A stretch of DNA of 64,000 nt, taken from Phascolarctos cinereus. Lineage: Eukaryota; Chordata; Mammalia; Diprotodontia; Phascolarctidae. The notes under the pieces were generated by a model. The model was not told the origin of the DNA. It did no database searches and saw only the letters and a program-made list of their open reading frames with translations. A program made the translations under genes and the position numbers. Below, piece after piece: positions 1-12,459 of the stretch (positions within the stretch are counted from its first letter, which is position 1; each line of letters starts with the position of its first letter). The DNA lies in contig NW_018344261.1 in the NCBI RefSeq assembly GCF_002099425.1, forward strand, positions 2,133,001 through 2,197,000, in the 5' to 3' direction.

Positions 1-452
1 AAGTGAAAAAGAAGACTGCCTTTGGAATGGTAATCAGTAGTCTCTGGAGCTGTAGAAATCTGGAGAAGCCAGTGCTCTAACATGTCCCTTGATTCTCAAA
101 GCCTGCAACCTCAGAGACTGCGAAGAACAGACTTCTCCAGGGATACAGTTCTCTCCTTAGTTGAGCTGAGATTGTATCTTGTTTCCAACTTGAAGAACCC
201 ATTTCCTACTGTATATTCTATTGTCTAACCTAACCTGCAGAACTTTCCCATTTCTGTTTCAATGTTTGTTCATTACTTGGTGGGAGTAAGCTAAACAAAG
301 AGTAAACTAACTATTGCCCTCCCAGTCTGGGGCAGGACTGCTTCCCACCCAATGTGACCAGAAAAAATGATTTTTATTTTCTCCCCCGAAAAGTGCATTA
401 TATCCCTAGACTGCAAAAATCTATTATAAAACAGATATATTTCTAGACTAAT
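1..452. other. No recognisable feature
   Basis: AT-rich DNA with no open frame of interest and no repeat I can name. Confidence 0.5.
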
Positions 453-612
453 ACCTTTTTTTTTGGCTAGACAATGGGGTTAAGTGACTTGCCCAGGTTC
501 ACACAGCTAGTAAGTGTTATGTATCTGAAGCTGGACTTGAACTCAGGTCCTCCTGAATCCAGGGCCGGTTGCTCTATCTACTGCGCCACCTAACTGCCAC
601 CTAGCTGCCCTC
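453..612 (-). mobile_element. CORE-SINE (Mar1/WSINE-like)
   Basis: Antisense box GTTAAGTGACTTGCCC, CACACAGCTAGTAAGTG, TTGAACTCAGGTCCTCCTGA and TGCGCCACCTAACTGCC, with a T-run at its left end as the A-tail. Confidence 0.88.
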
Positions 613-1129
613 TCCCCCCTTCCCTGCCCCAATACCTACTTTGGAAATAGGAGAGTAAAGGAATGAGAGCCCAGCCACAGTGCCCTTCTTTCCACAAAGG
701 TGGTCATTGCAATCTCCCTTGGAACACTGCAGATGCCAATTCTAAATCTAACTGGAAATATTCCTGCAACAAGGCCACACAGGTGCCTGTAGTTTGGATT
801 TGAACTATTATAACACTATAGAAGCCATTACAGCTTTAAAACTGGTAAAATTCTATAAGATATGCTTACATAAGTAGACCTTACCAATGTTTCAATTCTT
901 AGGGAGAATCTACAAACTGGGTATTTTCTTCTAAGGCTATAATGCAACACTTAAGTTATCTATTAGCCCTCATTCTGGTTATATAAGCAGCAGGCTTCCT
1001 CCTTTTCCAGTTATTCCTTATGTCTTTTTTAAGGGAGGTGATTTCCACTACAACTCACTAGCTCTGCCTACATTGCCCCTTCAGGTATACAGTGCCTTAA
1101 TGAAATTTGCTCTTAGAAAAGTGATGTTA
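613..1129. other. No recognisable feature
   Basis: Unique-looking DNA between a SINE and the CR1/L3 copy, whose true 5' limit may reach into it. Confidence 0.4.
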
Positions 1130-2925
1130 GTAAATAATTTCATCCTTCAAGAGATGAAGGAATCAACATGGGGAAGTTCTGATTCTATCAAGGAGGTTGC
1201 TGGAACAGAAATGATGGAGGTAGGGTTGGAGAGAGGTGACCTTTCCTTTTTAGAACTTGTGATTTTAAAAAAAGAGAGAAAATCTGGGCTTACTAAGACA
1301 TGCTCCCTAGATTTTGGGAAAGTAGATTCCAAAGGGTTCTGGTGAAAGACAAGTAGAATCCCAAGGGAAGTTAGCCTAATTGGGGTAGGAGGTACTCAAG
1401 AATGAAATTCTGAAAGCACAAAGGGAAATAATTCCAATGAGGTAGGAAAATGGAATTTTCTGAAACAGCCAATGTGGGTGCATGGGAACTCCACCAGCTA
1501 ATTTATATTTAAAAAATAAATCCACAGGGGATGGAAGCAAAGCCAAATAACAAAGGATAAACAAAAAAGCATAGCACAATCATACAAAAGTAGTTAAGTA
1601 AAACTAAAGCTCAGAGCAAGCTAAGGCTGTCTAGAGAAGCTAAGGGCAAAAAAGGAGGAGAGTATGGATATATTAGGAGAAAAAAAAGTATCAGAGAAGG
1701 GATAGAGTTTTTGCTTGGAGTAGATGGGACAATGGCGACTAATAATAAAGAAAAGGCAGAGCTGCTTAATTGTTATTTTGTTTGTTTTCTTTGGCCAAAA
1801 AAAATGAACTTTACACAGGAAATATCAGAACATAAGACACTAACAGGGAGTTGATACCCAAGATAAGTAAAGAGGGCAACACCTGGTTGCCCTTGATGAA
1901 TTCAAATCACCTGGTCCAGATGATCTAAAATCTTGGGTCCTGAAAGAACTGGCATGTGTGATTTCTGAGCCACTGTCAGTGATATCTGGAAGATTAGGAA
2001 TAATGGGAGAGGTACTCTGAGATTGGAAGAGGGCAAATGTCCCAATTCTCCACCAAAAGAGAAGACAGCAGATTTTGCAAGTTATAGGCCAGAGAGCTTG
2101 ACTTTGATTCCTGGGAATATTTTAGAAAGCAGAGTCTAGAATGAGAAGTGGTGATTATAAAGGGCCATCATGGTTCTCTAAAGAATAAGTCTTGCCAAAT
2201 TAAACCCATTTCTTTTTTTTTTTCAATGGGATTGCTAAACAAGTAGAGGAGGGGAATGCCATAGATACAATTTACCTAGATTCTAGCAAAGCTTTTGATA
2301 AGATATTTCTTATTTTTTTTGTGGAGAAGATGGGAAGGTTGTGGATGAAAAAATAATGTAATTAGGTAGATTCAGAACTTGTTGGATGATTGGACTGAAA
2401 GTCTAGTTCATTAATAGTTCAAAGAAGTCTTTATAGAAGGAGCTTTCCAGTGGAGTGCCCCAGGGCTCTATGCTTGTCTCTGTGCTACTTCACATTTTCA
2501 TCAATGACTTGAATAAAGATGTAAATGACATATTCATCATATTTATTAATGGCACAAAGCTTAAAGGGATAGTAAGCACACTGGTTGAAAGAGTAAGAAT
2601 CCAAAAAAAAAAATCTCATAGGCTAGAGTATTGGACTAAATCTAATACGATGAAATTCCATCATGATAAATGTGAAGTCTTACACTTAGGTACAAAAAAA
2701 GAAAGAAATCAGCTCTGCAAATGCAAGATAAGGGAGGCATGGCTCAATAGCTGTTCTGTAAAAAAAAAAAAACAACCAACAAGCAACTGGGAATTTAATG
2801 GACAATAAGTTCAGTATGAGTCACCACTAAGATGTGGCAGCCAAACAAACTAATGCAATTTTGGGCTGCTTTAAGAAGGACATGGCTCTCAGAAACACCG
2901 AGGTGATAGTTCCAATATGATCCCT
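1130..2925 (+). mobile_element. CR1/L3-clade LINE fragment
   Basis: Degenerate + strand translation follows a CR1-type ORF2: FKSPGPDDLKSWVLKELA near 1905-1960, ASYRPESLTLIPG near 2075-2115, LDSSKAFDK near 2278-2300, and VPQGSML...FINDLNKD with MKFHHDKCEVLHLG between 2452 and 2690. The final GCFKKDMALRN appears near 2860-2900. The usual reverse transcriptase ADD motif has decayed. Many stops and frameshifts mark it as an old copy. It ends where an L1 5' region begins. Confidence 0.75.
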
Positions 2926-5614
2926 CCTTCAGGGCCAGCCACCAGAAAGACTCTGTTACCATAGTAACCCAGCAGCAAGGTCCCACCCCTGAAGCAGGCC
3001 AACAGCTAAACCCCATACCCGGGGGAGGCCAAGGGGGAGGTTCCACCCCCCTTCCCCAATATAAGCCAAAACTGAAGCCTACCCTCCAGGGAAAGCAAGC
3101 AGCTAAGCCTTGAAGCCCAGGAAAAGCCAGCAGTAAGACCCAGAGCCACAGCACAAAAAACTTGGGACAGTATAGGACCAGAGTTCAACTCACACATAAA
3201 AACACCAAGTCATGAAAAGAGGCAGAAAAATGAGCAAAACACAAAAAAGAGCTTGATTATAGAAAATGACTATGGTGACAGGGAGGATCAAGGCATAAAT
3301 TTCGAAGAGGAAAATAGTGTCAAAATGACTACATGTGAAGCCTCAAAGAAAAATGTAATTTAGTCTCAGGCCCCAAAAGAATTCCTGGAAAAGCTTAAAA
3401 AGAATTTTAAAAAGCCAATTAGAGAAGTAGAGGGAAAACCGAGAAAAGAAATGAGAGTAATACAAGAGAATCATGAAAAAAGAGCCAATAGCATGGCAAA
3501 AAATATACAAAAATTTACTGAGGAAAATGACTCCCTGAAAAATAGAACTGGCCAAATGGAAAAGGATATACTATAAAGCTCACTGAAGAAAATAATTCCT
3601 TAAAAATTAGAATTTAGGCCCTGGAGTCAGGATGATCTGAGTTCAAATCCAGCCTCAGACACTTGACACTTACTAGCTGTGTGACCTTGGGCAAGTCAAT
3701 CAACCCCATTGCCTAGCTCCCCCCCACCAAAAAAATTAGAATTTAACAAGTGGAAACTAATGACTCTATAAGGCATCAAGATATAACAAAACAAAATCAA
3801 AAGGTAGAAAAATAGAAGAAAATGTGAAATTTCTTATTGGAAAAACAACTGACTTAAAAAATAGATCCAGGAGAGATAATATAAGAATTACCTGAAAGCC
3901 ATGATAAAAAAAAAAGCCTATACAACATCTTTCAAGAAATTATCAAAGAAAACTGCCCCGATAAAGTAGAACAGAGAGAAAAATAGAAATTGAAAGAATC
4001 CATCAATCACCACGTAAAAGAGATCCCAAAATGAAAATCCCCAGGAACATCATAGCCAAATTCCAGAGCTCACAGATCAAGGAGAAAGTATGGCAACCAG
4101 CCAAAAAGAAACAACTTAAATATTGTGGAGTTATAGTCAGGATTACACAGGATTTGGCAGCTTCCACATTAAAGAAGTGGAAGGCTTGGAATGTGATATA
4201 CCAGAAGGTAAGGAATTTAGGATTACAACCAAGAATCACCTATCCAGCAAAATTGAATATAATCTTGCAGGTGAAAAAAATGGATATTTAATGAAATAGA
4301 GGACTGTTAAGCATATCTAGTTAAAAGACCAGAGCTGAATAAAAAATTTGATCTCCAAATAGAAGACTCAAGGGAAACATAAAAAAGTAAACAAGAAACA
4401 AGGAAGAGAAAATGTAAGAAATTCAATAAAATTAAAATGTTTATATTTTATATGGCAAGATAATATTTGTAACTCTTAACTTTATTACTATAAGAGCAAT
4501 TAGAATGAGTATATGTAGATAGAGGGTGTGACTATAAGGTGACTTTGATGGGATGATATCCAAAAAAACAAAATAAAGGGATGAGAAAGAAAATTGCACT
4601 GGAAGAAGGAGGGAAGAGATTGAATGGGGTCAATAAAAGAGGCATGAAAGAGCAATATAATGGAAGTGAAGATGGGGGAGAGGCAGGCAAAGCTTAAACC
4701 TTACTCTCATCAAAGTTGGCTCAAAGAGGGAATAACACATACACTCAGTCAGATATGAAAATCTATCTTATCCTATAAGGAAGGAAAAAGGGATGGGGAT
4801 AATAGAAGGGGAAAGGGGGACTGATAAAAGGGAGGGTATATTGGGAAAGACAGTGATCAGAAGTAAAACACTTGCGAGGAGGGAATGCCTGGGGAGTAAG
4901 AGAGAGAGGGGGATAAATAAGTGAAAACTAGCATGGAGGGAAATACACAGTTATCATAACCATAAATGTGAATGGGATGAGCTCACCCATAAAATGGAAG
5001 CAGATAGCAGAATGGATTGAAAACTAGAATTGTACAATACATTGTTTACAAGAAACATATTTGAAGCAGAGAAATACACAGCAGAATCTATTATGCTTCA
5101 GCTGAAGCAAAGAAAGCAGGGGTAGCAATCATGATCTCAGACACAGAAAAAGCAAAAACAGATCTAATTAAAATATAGAAAGAAGGAAACTATATCTTGC
5201 TGAAAGGTACCATAAACAATGAAGTCATATCAAGACTAAACATATATGCACCAAATGGTACAGCATCCAAAGTTTTGAAGAAGTTGAATGAGTTACAGGT
5301 GGAAAAAGATAATAAAACTAGACTTTTCCCTCTCAGAACTAGAAAAATCTAATAAAAAAAAATAAACGAGAAAGAAGTTAAGGAAGTGGATAAAATTCTG
5401 GAAAAGTTAGATATGATAGATGTCTGGAGAAAATTGAATGGGAATAGAAAAGAATATATGTTTTTCTAAGCAGCATGTGGAACCTACACAAAAATTGACC
5501 ATGTATTAGGACATAAAAACCTCACAACCAAATGCAAAAAAGCAGAAATAGTAAACACATCCTTTTCAGATCAATAATAAAATACTAAAAATTACATTCA
5601 ATAATGGACAATGG
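2926..5614 (+). mobile_element. L1 (marsupial), 5' part: 5'UTR, ORF1 and ORF2 endonuclease
   Basis: A GC-rich 5'UTR (2926-3210) is followed by an ORF1 region. Its C-terminal domain is still open at 4031-4291, with PRNIIAKFQSSQIKEK and LQPRITYPAKL matching L1 ORF1p. The ORF2 endonuclease follows from about 4950: VNGMSSPIKWKQIAEWI, KAGVAIMISD and LNIYAPNGT, then KIDHVLGHK near 5490. ORF2 has in-frame stops. A SINE sits in ORF1 at 3617-3730, and a second L1 interrupts ORF2 at 5615. The host element resumes at 7873. Confidence 0.88.
3617..3730 (+). mobile_element. 5'-truncated CORE-SINE inserted in L1 ORF1
   Basis: The body reads GGCCCTGGAGTCAGGATGA, then the conserved box GAGTTCAAATCCAGCCTCAG and CTAGCTGTGTGACC. 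It is flanked by a perfect 15-bp target-site duplication, AAAAATTAGAATTTA, at 3602-3616 and 3731-3745. The host L1 reading frame matches on both sides, so the SINE is younger than the L1. Confidence 0.92.
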
Positions 5615-7872
5615 GAAGAGAGATTTTTTCCTCTTTAATTAATTAATTAATTTTTAGTTTTCAACAATCTCTTCCATAAGCTTTTGAGTTTTAAATTTTT
5701 TCCCCTTCTCTCCCCATCTCCCTCCCCAAGACAGTGTTCAATCTGATATAGGCTCTACATACACATTCCTATTAAACATATTTTCACATTAGTCATGTTG
5801 TAAAGAAGAATTAGAACCAATAGGAGGAAACACAAGAAAGAAGAAACAAAACAAAACAGAACAAAAAAAAATAGCAAATGGTATGCTTCAATCTGCATTC
5901 AAACTCCATAGTTCTTTCTCTGGATGTGAATAACATTTTCCATCATGAGACTTTTGGAGATGTCTTTGATCTTTGCATTGCTGAGAAGAGCTAAGTCTAT
6001 CAAAGTTAGTCATCTCACAATGTGGCTGTTACTGTGTACAATGTTCTCCTGGTTCTGCTCACTTCACTCAGCATCAGTCCATACAAGCCTTTCCAGGTTT
6101 TTCTGAAGTTTGCTTGCTCATCATTTCTTATAGCACAATAGTATTCTATTACATTCATATACCACAACTTGTTCAGCCATTCCCCAATTGATGGGCAGCC
6201 CCTCAATTTCCAATTCTTTGACACCACATAAAGAACTGCTATAAATATTTTTGTACATGTGGGTCCTTTTCTCATTTTCATGGTCTCTTTGGGATAAGCT
6301 AGAAGCATTTCCAATAAGATCAGGGGTGAAATTAGTATGTCCGTTACCACCACTGTTGTTCAATATGGTACCAGAAATGTTAGCTTTAACAATAAAAGAA
6401 GAAAAAGAAATTGAAGGTATTAGAATGAGCAAAGAAGAAACAAAGCTATTACTCTTTGCAGATGATATGATGATATACTTAGAGAGTCCTAGAGAATCAA
6501 GTAAAAAACTACTTGAAATAATAAACAACTTTAGCAAAGTTGCAGGATATAAAATAAACCCACACAAGAGATAGAAAGAGAAATTCCATTTGAAGTTACT
6601 GTAGACATTATAAAATATTTAGGAGTCTACCTACAGAAACAAACCCAGGAACTATATGAACACAATTACAAAACACTTTTCACACAAATAAAGTCAGATC
6701 TAAATAATTGGAAAAACACCAGTTGCTCATGGCTAGGTTGAGCTAATATAATAAAAATGACAATTTGACCCAAATTAATGTACTTATTCAGTGCCATACT
6801 AATCAAACTACCAAAAAAATATTTCATAGAACTAGAAAAAATAACAACAAATTCATTTGGGATAACAAAAGGTCCAGAATATCAAGGGAACTAATGAAAA
6901 GAAATGCTAGGGAAGGTGGCCTTGCTGTTCCAGATCTTAAATTGCTTTTATAAAGCAGCAATCACCCAAACTACTTGGTACTGGCTAAGAAACAGAGTGG
7001 TAGATTAATGGAATAGGTAGGTACACAAGACACAGCAGTCAATGACCATAGTAATCTACTGTCTGATAAACCCAAAGACCCCAGCTTCTATAAGAACTCA
7101 CTATTTGACAAAAACTGCTGGGAAAACTGGAAAAAAATATGGCAGAAACTAGGCATAGACCAAAATCTTACACCACATACCAAAATAAAGTCAAAATGGG
7201 TACATAATTTAGATATAAAGGCTGATACTATAAGCAGACTTGGAGAGCAAGGAATAGTTTACCTGTCAGATTTATGGAGAACAGAAGAATTTATGACCAA
7301 ACAAGAGTTAGAAAACATTATGAAATGCAAAATTGATCGTTTTGATTACATTAAATTGAAAAGATTTTGCACAAACAAAGCCAATGCATCCAAGATTAGA
7401 AGGGAAGCAGAAAACTGGGAAAGAATTTTTACAACCAGTGTCTCTGATAAGGGCCTCATTTCTAAAATATATAGAGAAGTGAGTCAAAATGATAAGAATA
7501 CAAGTCATTCCCCAATTGATAAATGGTCAAAGGACATAAACAGGCAATTCTCAGAGGAAGAAATTAAAGCTATCTATAGTCATATGAAAAAATGCTCTGA
7601 ATCACTATTGATTAGAAAAATTCAAATTGAAGCAACTCTGAGGTACCACATCACCCCTATCAGATTAGCTAACATGACAAAACAGGAAAACGATAAATGT
7701 TGGAGAAGATGTGGGAAAATTGGAACATTAATGCATTGTTGGTGGAGTTGTGAATTGATCCAGCCATTTTGGAGAGCAATTTGGAACTATGCCCCAAGGG
7801 CTATAAAAATGTGCATACCCTTTGACCCTGCAATAGCACTTCTAGGGCTGTATCCCAAAGAGAAGAGAAATT
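5615..7872 (-). mobile_element. L1 with 5' inversion (twin priming), inserted in the L1 above
   Basis: The 3' part lies on the - strand (about 5625-6298): ORF2 tail YPKE...GPTCTKIF, then GCPSIGEWLNKLWY and the 3'UTR. The 5' part is inverted onto the + strand (6299-7861), running from [18 protein letters not shown] through the [13 protein letters not shown] motif to IPFDPAIALLGLYPKE. Both parts meet the same L1 position (YPKE), as twin priming predicts. Flanks GAAGAGAGATT (5615-5625) and GAAGAGAAATT (7862-7872) look like an 11-bp target duplication with one mismatch. One ORF2 segment stays open for 193 codons (7293-7874), so the insertion is not very old. Confidence 0.88.
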
Positions 7873-8552
7873 AAAAATTAATTGGAGATTAAATAATCTA
7901 ATCCTAAAAATCAAGTGGGTTGAAGAACAATTCATAGAAACAACTGATAGTTTCATTTAAAAAAATGACAGCAATGAGACAACATGCCAAAATTTATGGG
8001 ATGTAGCCAAAGCTGTACTTAGGGGAAACTTTATATCTCTAACTGATTACATTAATTAAAACAGAGAAAAAACAGATCAATGAATTGGGCATGCAACTAA
8101 AAAAACTAGTGAAAGAACAAATTAAAAATCCCTAATTAAATGCCAGATTGGAAATCCTGAAAATCAAAGGAGAGATTAATAAAATTGAAAATAAGAAAAC
8201 CATTGAAAAATAAAACTAGAAGTTAGTTTTATGAAAAAACACAATAAAATAGATAAATCATCGGTTAATTTGATTTACAAAGGAAAGAAGAAAACCAAAT
8301 TACTAGTATCAAAAATGAAAGGGATAAATTTGCCACCAGTGAAGAGGAAAATAAGACAAATTGTTAGGAGCTATTTTGCCCAAGTGTATGCCAATAAATC
8401 TGACAAATCTAAGTAGATGAATATTTACAAAAATATAAATTGCCCAGATTAACAGGAGAGGAAATAACTACTCAAATAACCCCATTTTAAGGGAAAAAAA
8501 TGAACAAGCCATCAATGAACTCCATAAGAAAAAATCTCCAGGGCCAGATGGA
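7873..8552 (+). mobile_element. L1, continuation of the 2926-5614 element (ORF2 middle)
   Basis: After the inserted L1 the host ORF2 resumes: WRLNN near 7880, NLWDVAKAVLRGNFISL near 7995-8040, MKKHNKIDKSSVNLIYKGK near 8231, and KSPGPDGFT near 8533-8555. It stops there and lacks the rest of ORF2 and the 3' end, probably by deletion. Confidence 0.85.
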
Positions 8553-8639
8553 TTTACATGTCGTCCCTACATATGTACCTCACTACCATTGCCTTTCAAG
8601 CTTGGATCCAGTCTCCCTCCCTCTCCCTAGTCTATACCT

Positions 8640-8880
8640 ATTTGTGAGAGTTTGCCTCAGGTTTTGGGAGAAATGTTTTGTTACTGTTATTGCATCATTT
8701 TTTGAGTAAATGCTTCTGATTATTTCTGAGACTACTGGCTGTTAAGGGAAAGCACCCACTGCTTGGGGATTTATGGGCTACAGTTTTAGGAGTATAACCA
8801 TCCACAGGGTTATCCTAGAATACTGAGAGTTGTAGCATTTGCCACTCCAGGGGGCCTAACCTGTTATTGCAAATTTGAAG
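8640..8880 (+). repeat. Unclassified interspersed repeat, copy
   Basis: TTGAGTAAATGCTTCTGATT, CTGTTAAGGGAAAGCACCCA and CAGTTTTAGGAGTATAACC are shared with 38560-38640 and 41690-41760. Confidence 0.45.
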
Positions 8881-9107
8881 GTTGAAGATATGAGTCTAGG
8901 GTTCAAAAGGTATTTGGAGGTGGAAGGAGCTTCCTGGAAATCCTCAAATCAGGGACTTGTTTTGTTTGTTATTCAGTTTTCCCAATGGGATTATAAACTG
9001 CTTGAGCACAAGGGCCAAGTCTTTGACTTCTTTGTATTCCATACAGTACTTAACATCATAATGAACACAGTACTAATTCTTATTGTTTGAATGATAGAGA
9101 TTGACAG

Positions 9108-9640
9108 GACTTGATAGAGTCTGTCTAATGCTGATGGGATATGGGCCCAAGCCTAGACCTTTGCCCCTTACCCTGAAAAGAATTTGGGTCCCATTTGTCC
9201 AAGGGATTCTCCTTAAATTCTCCCACTTGATCAAGGAGGTCTCTGGCTTTCCCTGGGGCCATAATCTATCATCTGGCCTTTCACTGGGTGCTCCCAATTC
9301 TTTTACCCTTAACCTAGGCTAGCCCTCCATTGTTTTACCTCCCTATGGTCCTTGTCTACCTCCCACCCTTGATCCTATCTAGACCCCATTCTCAACCTCC
9401 CCGTCACTCCCACAAGATCTTCCTATGTCCCTCCCACAGTCTTTCTGTATATAAGGTCCATCATGTTTCCATTAAGATGTTTAGATTTCTTAAGAACCTA
9501 GCCAATATCTCACAAATGTTCAGACTCCTTAAGAGTCTGGCCAATATGGCAGATTTTTAATAACCTTGGTCTTTGGCTCAAAGAAGGCTTGGATTGAATT
9601 CATTTGGGCAGGACCTGAGTGTCGGTGATTTTGGGGTCCC
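9108..9640 (+). mobile_element. Possible LTR fossil
   Basis: Contains TATATAAGGTCCATCATG near 9449, a polyadenylation-like region near 9555, and a GGGGTCCCAGCACC block near 9634 resembling the LTR-to-primer-site junction. Structure suggests an old endogenous retrovirus LTR. No internal region is recognised. Confidence 0.35.
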
Positions 9641-9671
9641 AGCACCTCTAGACCTCATCAGTGTGACTGGG

Positions 9672-9790
9672 CCGCTTTATAGGTGAAAAAAAAAATGAAG
9701 CCCATAAGTGAAATGAGTTATCAAAGGTCACACAGCTCATGGCAGAGATGGGACTCAGGATCATGGTTTGCTAGTGTGGCACTCTATCAT
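9672..9790 (-). mobile_element. MIR SINE fragment
   Basis: Antisense TTATAGGTGAAAAAAAAAAT followed by AAAGGTCACACAGCTCATGG and GATGGGACTCAGGATCATGG, the MIR core. Confidence 0.65.
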
Positions 9791-11545
9791 CCTCCAATAT
9801 GATGCTAATTACACATTTGTTTCTGAATTGAATCAATAATAAACCTATGGTACCCTTCACTAGGGTCCTTTTGAGAACATTAAAAATTAGTTCATCAATT
9901 CTTCTGAGAACTTGGTTAGAATTTATTTTGGCTGTGACAAGGGGAAGCAAAAGGAGTAGGCAGGCTAGGGTATCTTTACTGGTCAAAATGTTTGAGAACT
10001 AATGCCCTAGATTAACTATGCAACAAGTACAAATCCTCAAATGGGACACTTGAATGAAACCTGACTGCTCCTTTTCACACAAGAAGGGATATGTTAATGG
10101 GTGTAACTCATTTAATTGAATCACACTTTAAAACAACAGAGACAAATGATACCTCAATAGATCTATAATTTCATCATGTGTATCCTTTCAGCAATAGAGA
10201 TCAAATCCCATCTATGCCAGCCCATCCCATGTGACCTGTCTATGTTCTTCCATAAATCTACTAGAGAGGGTCCACTCAACATGCTGGAAGCCTTTCTCTA
10301 GATGTGTTGCTTGTTGCACATGTAGCAAATGTTAAATGGGGTGGTGCCCTTCATCCTGCTACTAACTTGTTACCAAAATGGGTATTCCCTCTATTCCCTA
10401 CTCATACTCTCCCACTCTGAGAAGAGATTAGAAGAGATGTAATTCTCTTTACCTTTTTTTTTTTTAATTAGTTCTGAGCACCCAGACAGAGCCAGCACTT
10501 CTGGCAAAACACTTCAGTGTTAGGCCTATCTCTAGCTCTTCAATGGGGATGTTTCCCCATTCATTTGTTCACTTTCCCCCAACTTTATTTCCAGTACATT
10601 CAATCCTAACTACAACTGCCGAGTGGTTATTACTGTTTACAAAGATAAAGTAAACATTTAAAACAAAGAAAGATAAAGAGACTTCCCCCATTCATGTCCC
10701 CAGCAGAAAAAGCTTTCTCAGGAAAAAGGTTCCCAGGAAGGAGCTTAGGGGGAAATAGTTCTATAAAATTACCATCTTGGCTTACACAGTCCAGAGGGCA
10801 GTTTCAGCAATACAGCCCCTATCCTGAGACATACCTTGTGCCTGCTAGCCTCAAATAGCCTTGTTTTCAGACTTGTGGCCCTTTTCTTTGTGGCAGTAGC
10901 CTTTACCTGTGCTCTGACTATCTCAGCTCCAAATGGCTTCTTAAAGTTTCCCTTTCTCAAACTCTATGTGGCTTTCTACAATCCCTAATTCTCAAGCTCC
11001 ATGCTTTTGCTCACCCCATCAAGAGCTGGATTCCCCTCTGGATCTGCCTCCTAGATTGAATGAACCCTTAAAGGTCACCCTTAGGTGTGGCTCATCAATT
11101 ATCCTATTAAGTTGTTCCCTTTTTTCATTCACTCAAGGGAGGATTTCACACCAGACAAAAAATTCACTAGTAATGGTCATTTACTGCAGAATTAATTTAA
11201 GACCTTGTTATCTGGTCCCTTTACTGTAATTAGAACAATAAAAGACCAGCTACTTTGGGTGTGTAAGCTTTATTTATTCATATTTCCCTTTATGGGGTTG
11301 CCCATTATTAATCTGGACAAAAGCCCCATAAGGCAGGAGTTCATTAGAAACTACAGATTCTACTCTAGGAAAAGTCCCTCTCACCTGCAAGGCATGTAAG
11401 GAATTTTAGGAATGTTTCCCTTTCTGCAGGAAGTTTATCTGGTGGCCAAGCCTCCTTTTCCTGGCCTTGGTAGATTTTTCTTGACGTTCTTATCTCTATT
11501 AGCGGAGTGTATGTACACACCCACATGTACATACATACGCATATA
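9791..11545. other. Gene-free DNA, unclassified
   Basis: No coding potential beyond short chance frames. 10440-10700 and 14250-14480 share words such as TTTACAAAG and AAAGATA, which hints at another worn interspersed repeat, but I cannot define it. Confidence 0.4.
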
Positions 11546-11599
11546 TAATATCTAACATTTATATAGCACTTCAAGGTTTGTAAAGCACTTTACAAATAT

Positions 11600-11670
11600 C
11601 TGGTTATATATGTACGTACATGTATATATATTTCTATATATTTCTATCTGTGTATCTGTCTATCTAATAC
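11600..11670 (+). repeat. Imperfect TATA/TATC simple repeat after a MIR tail
   Basis: TATATATGTACGTACATGTA and TCTATCTGTGTATCTGTCTA units follow a MIR 3' block (CTTCAAGGTTTGTAAAGCAC, 11567-11590). Confidence 0.7.
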
Positions 11671-11734
11671 CCCACAAGTGTGGCAAGAGCTGGGGGCCGG
11701 AGGATCTCACTGGGGCAACTGTTTTTTTTGCTTG

Positions 11735-11866
11735 CTTGCTTTTTTTTTCAGTGAGGCAATGGGGATAAATGATTTGTCCAGGGTCGTATAGATAGTAAAT
11801 GTCAAGTGTCTGAGGCCGAATTTGAACTCAGGTCCTCTTAACTCCAAGGCCACTTGGAGTGGGGGC
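11735..11866 (-). mobile_element. CORE-SINE, diverged
   Basis: Antisense GAGGCAATGGGGATAAATGA, GTCTGAGGCCGAATTTGAAC and CAGGTCCTC; T-run at left. The 5' end is truncated. Confidence 0.8.
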
Positions 11867-12459
11867 AACTGTTTTGAATGACCAAAAAAAAAGCATCCTG
11901 GGAATTGTATTCTTCTCCCCTCCCCCCAATTCCACCACTTTGGCTTGGGAGGAGAGGGAGGAAACATTACTTAGGATTTGGAGGCCAGAGATGTGGCAGT
12001 CTTAAGGGTCTGTAAGAGGAAGTACAGGTAGGGACGAAGCCGAGAGAGGGAAGCAGGGCAGAGACTGTTCACTAGGATGCAGAACAATCAGGCTCCCCCA
12101 GGTCAGTTTCATTGTCCACAGCAGGCAAATGGTGATGCGGGTACCAGATTGGAGGTAGGGTCTGAGTGATAGTGAACTTTCTCCCATCAACTTCAATGCT
12201 AAGTGGCTGAGATGCATCTTTTTCCTCCTCTCTTCTCTCTTTCCTTCAGTCCATTTAGGTGAAGCTGGGGATCCTCCTCTGATGGTATTTTGTGAGACTG
12301 ATTCTCTTTTTATAAATGAGATTGCTCTCATTTGTTCTCATTCCCCATAACCTCAGGGTTATCCTGAACTCATCGTTCTCTGCCATTACACAGACCAGTT
12401 TCCATATCCTACCGTTTCTACCTTTATAACATCTCTTGCATCTGACCCCCTTCTCCTCA
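11867..12459. other. No recognisable feature
   Basis: Mixed-composition DNA between a SINE and an L2; the L2 may start somewhat before 12460. Confidence 0.4.
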
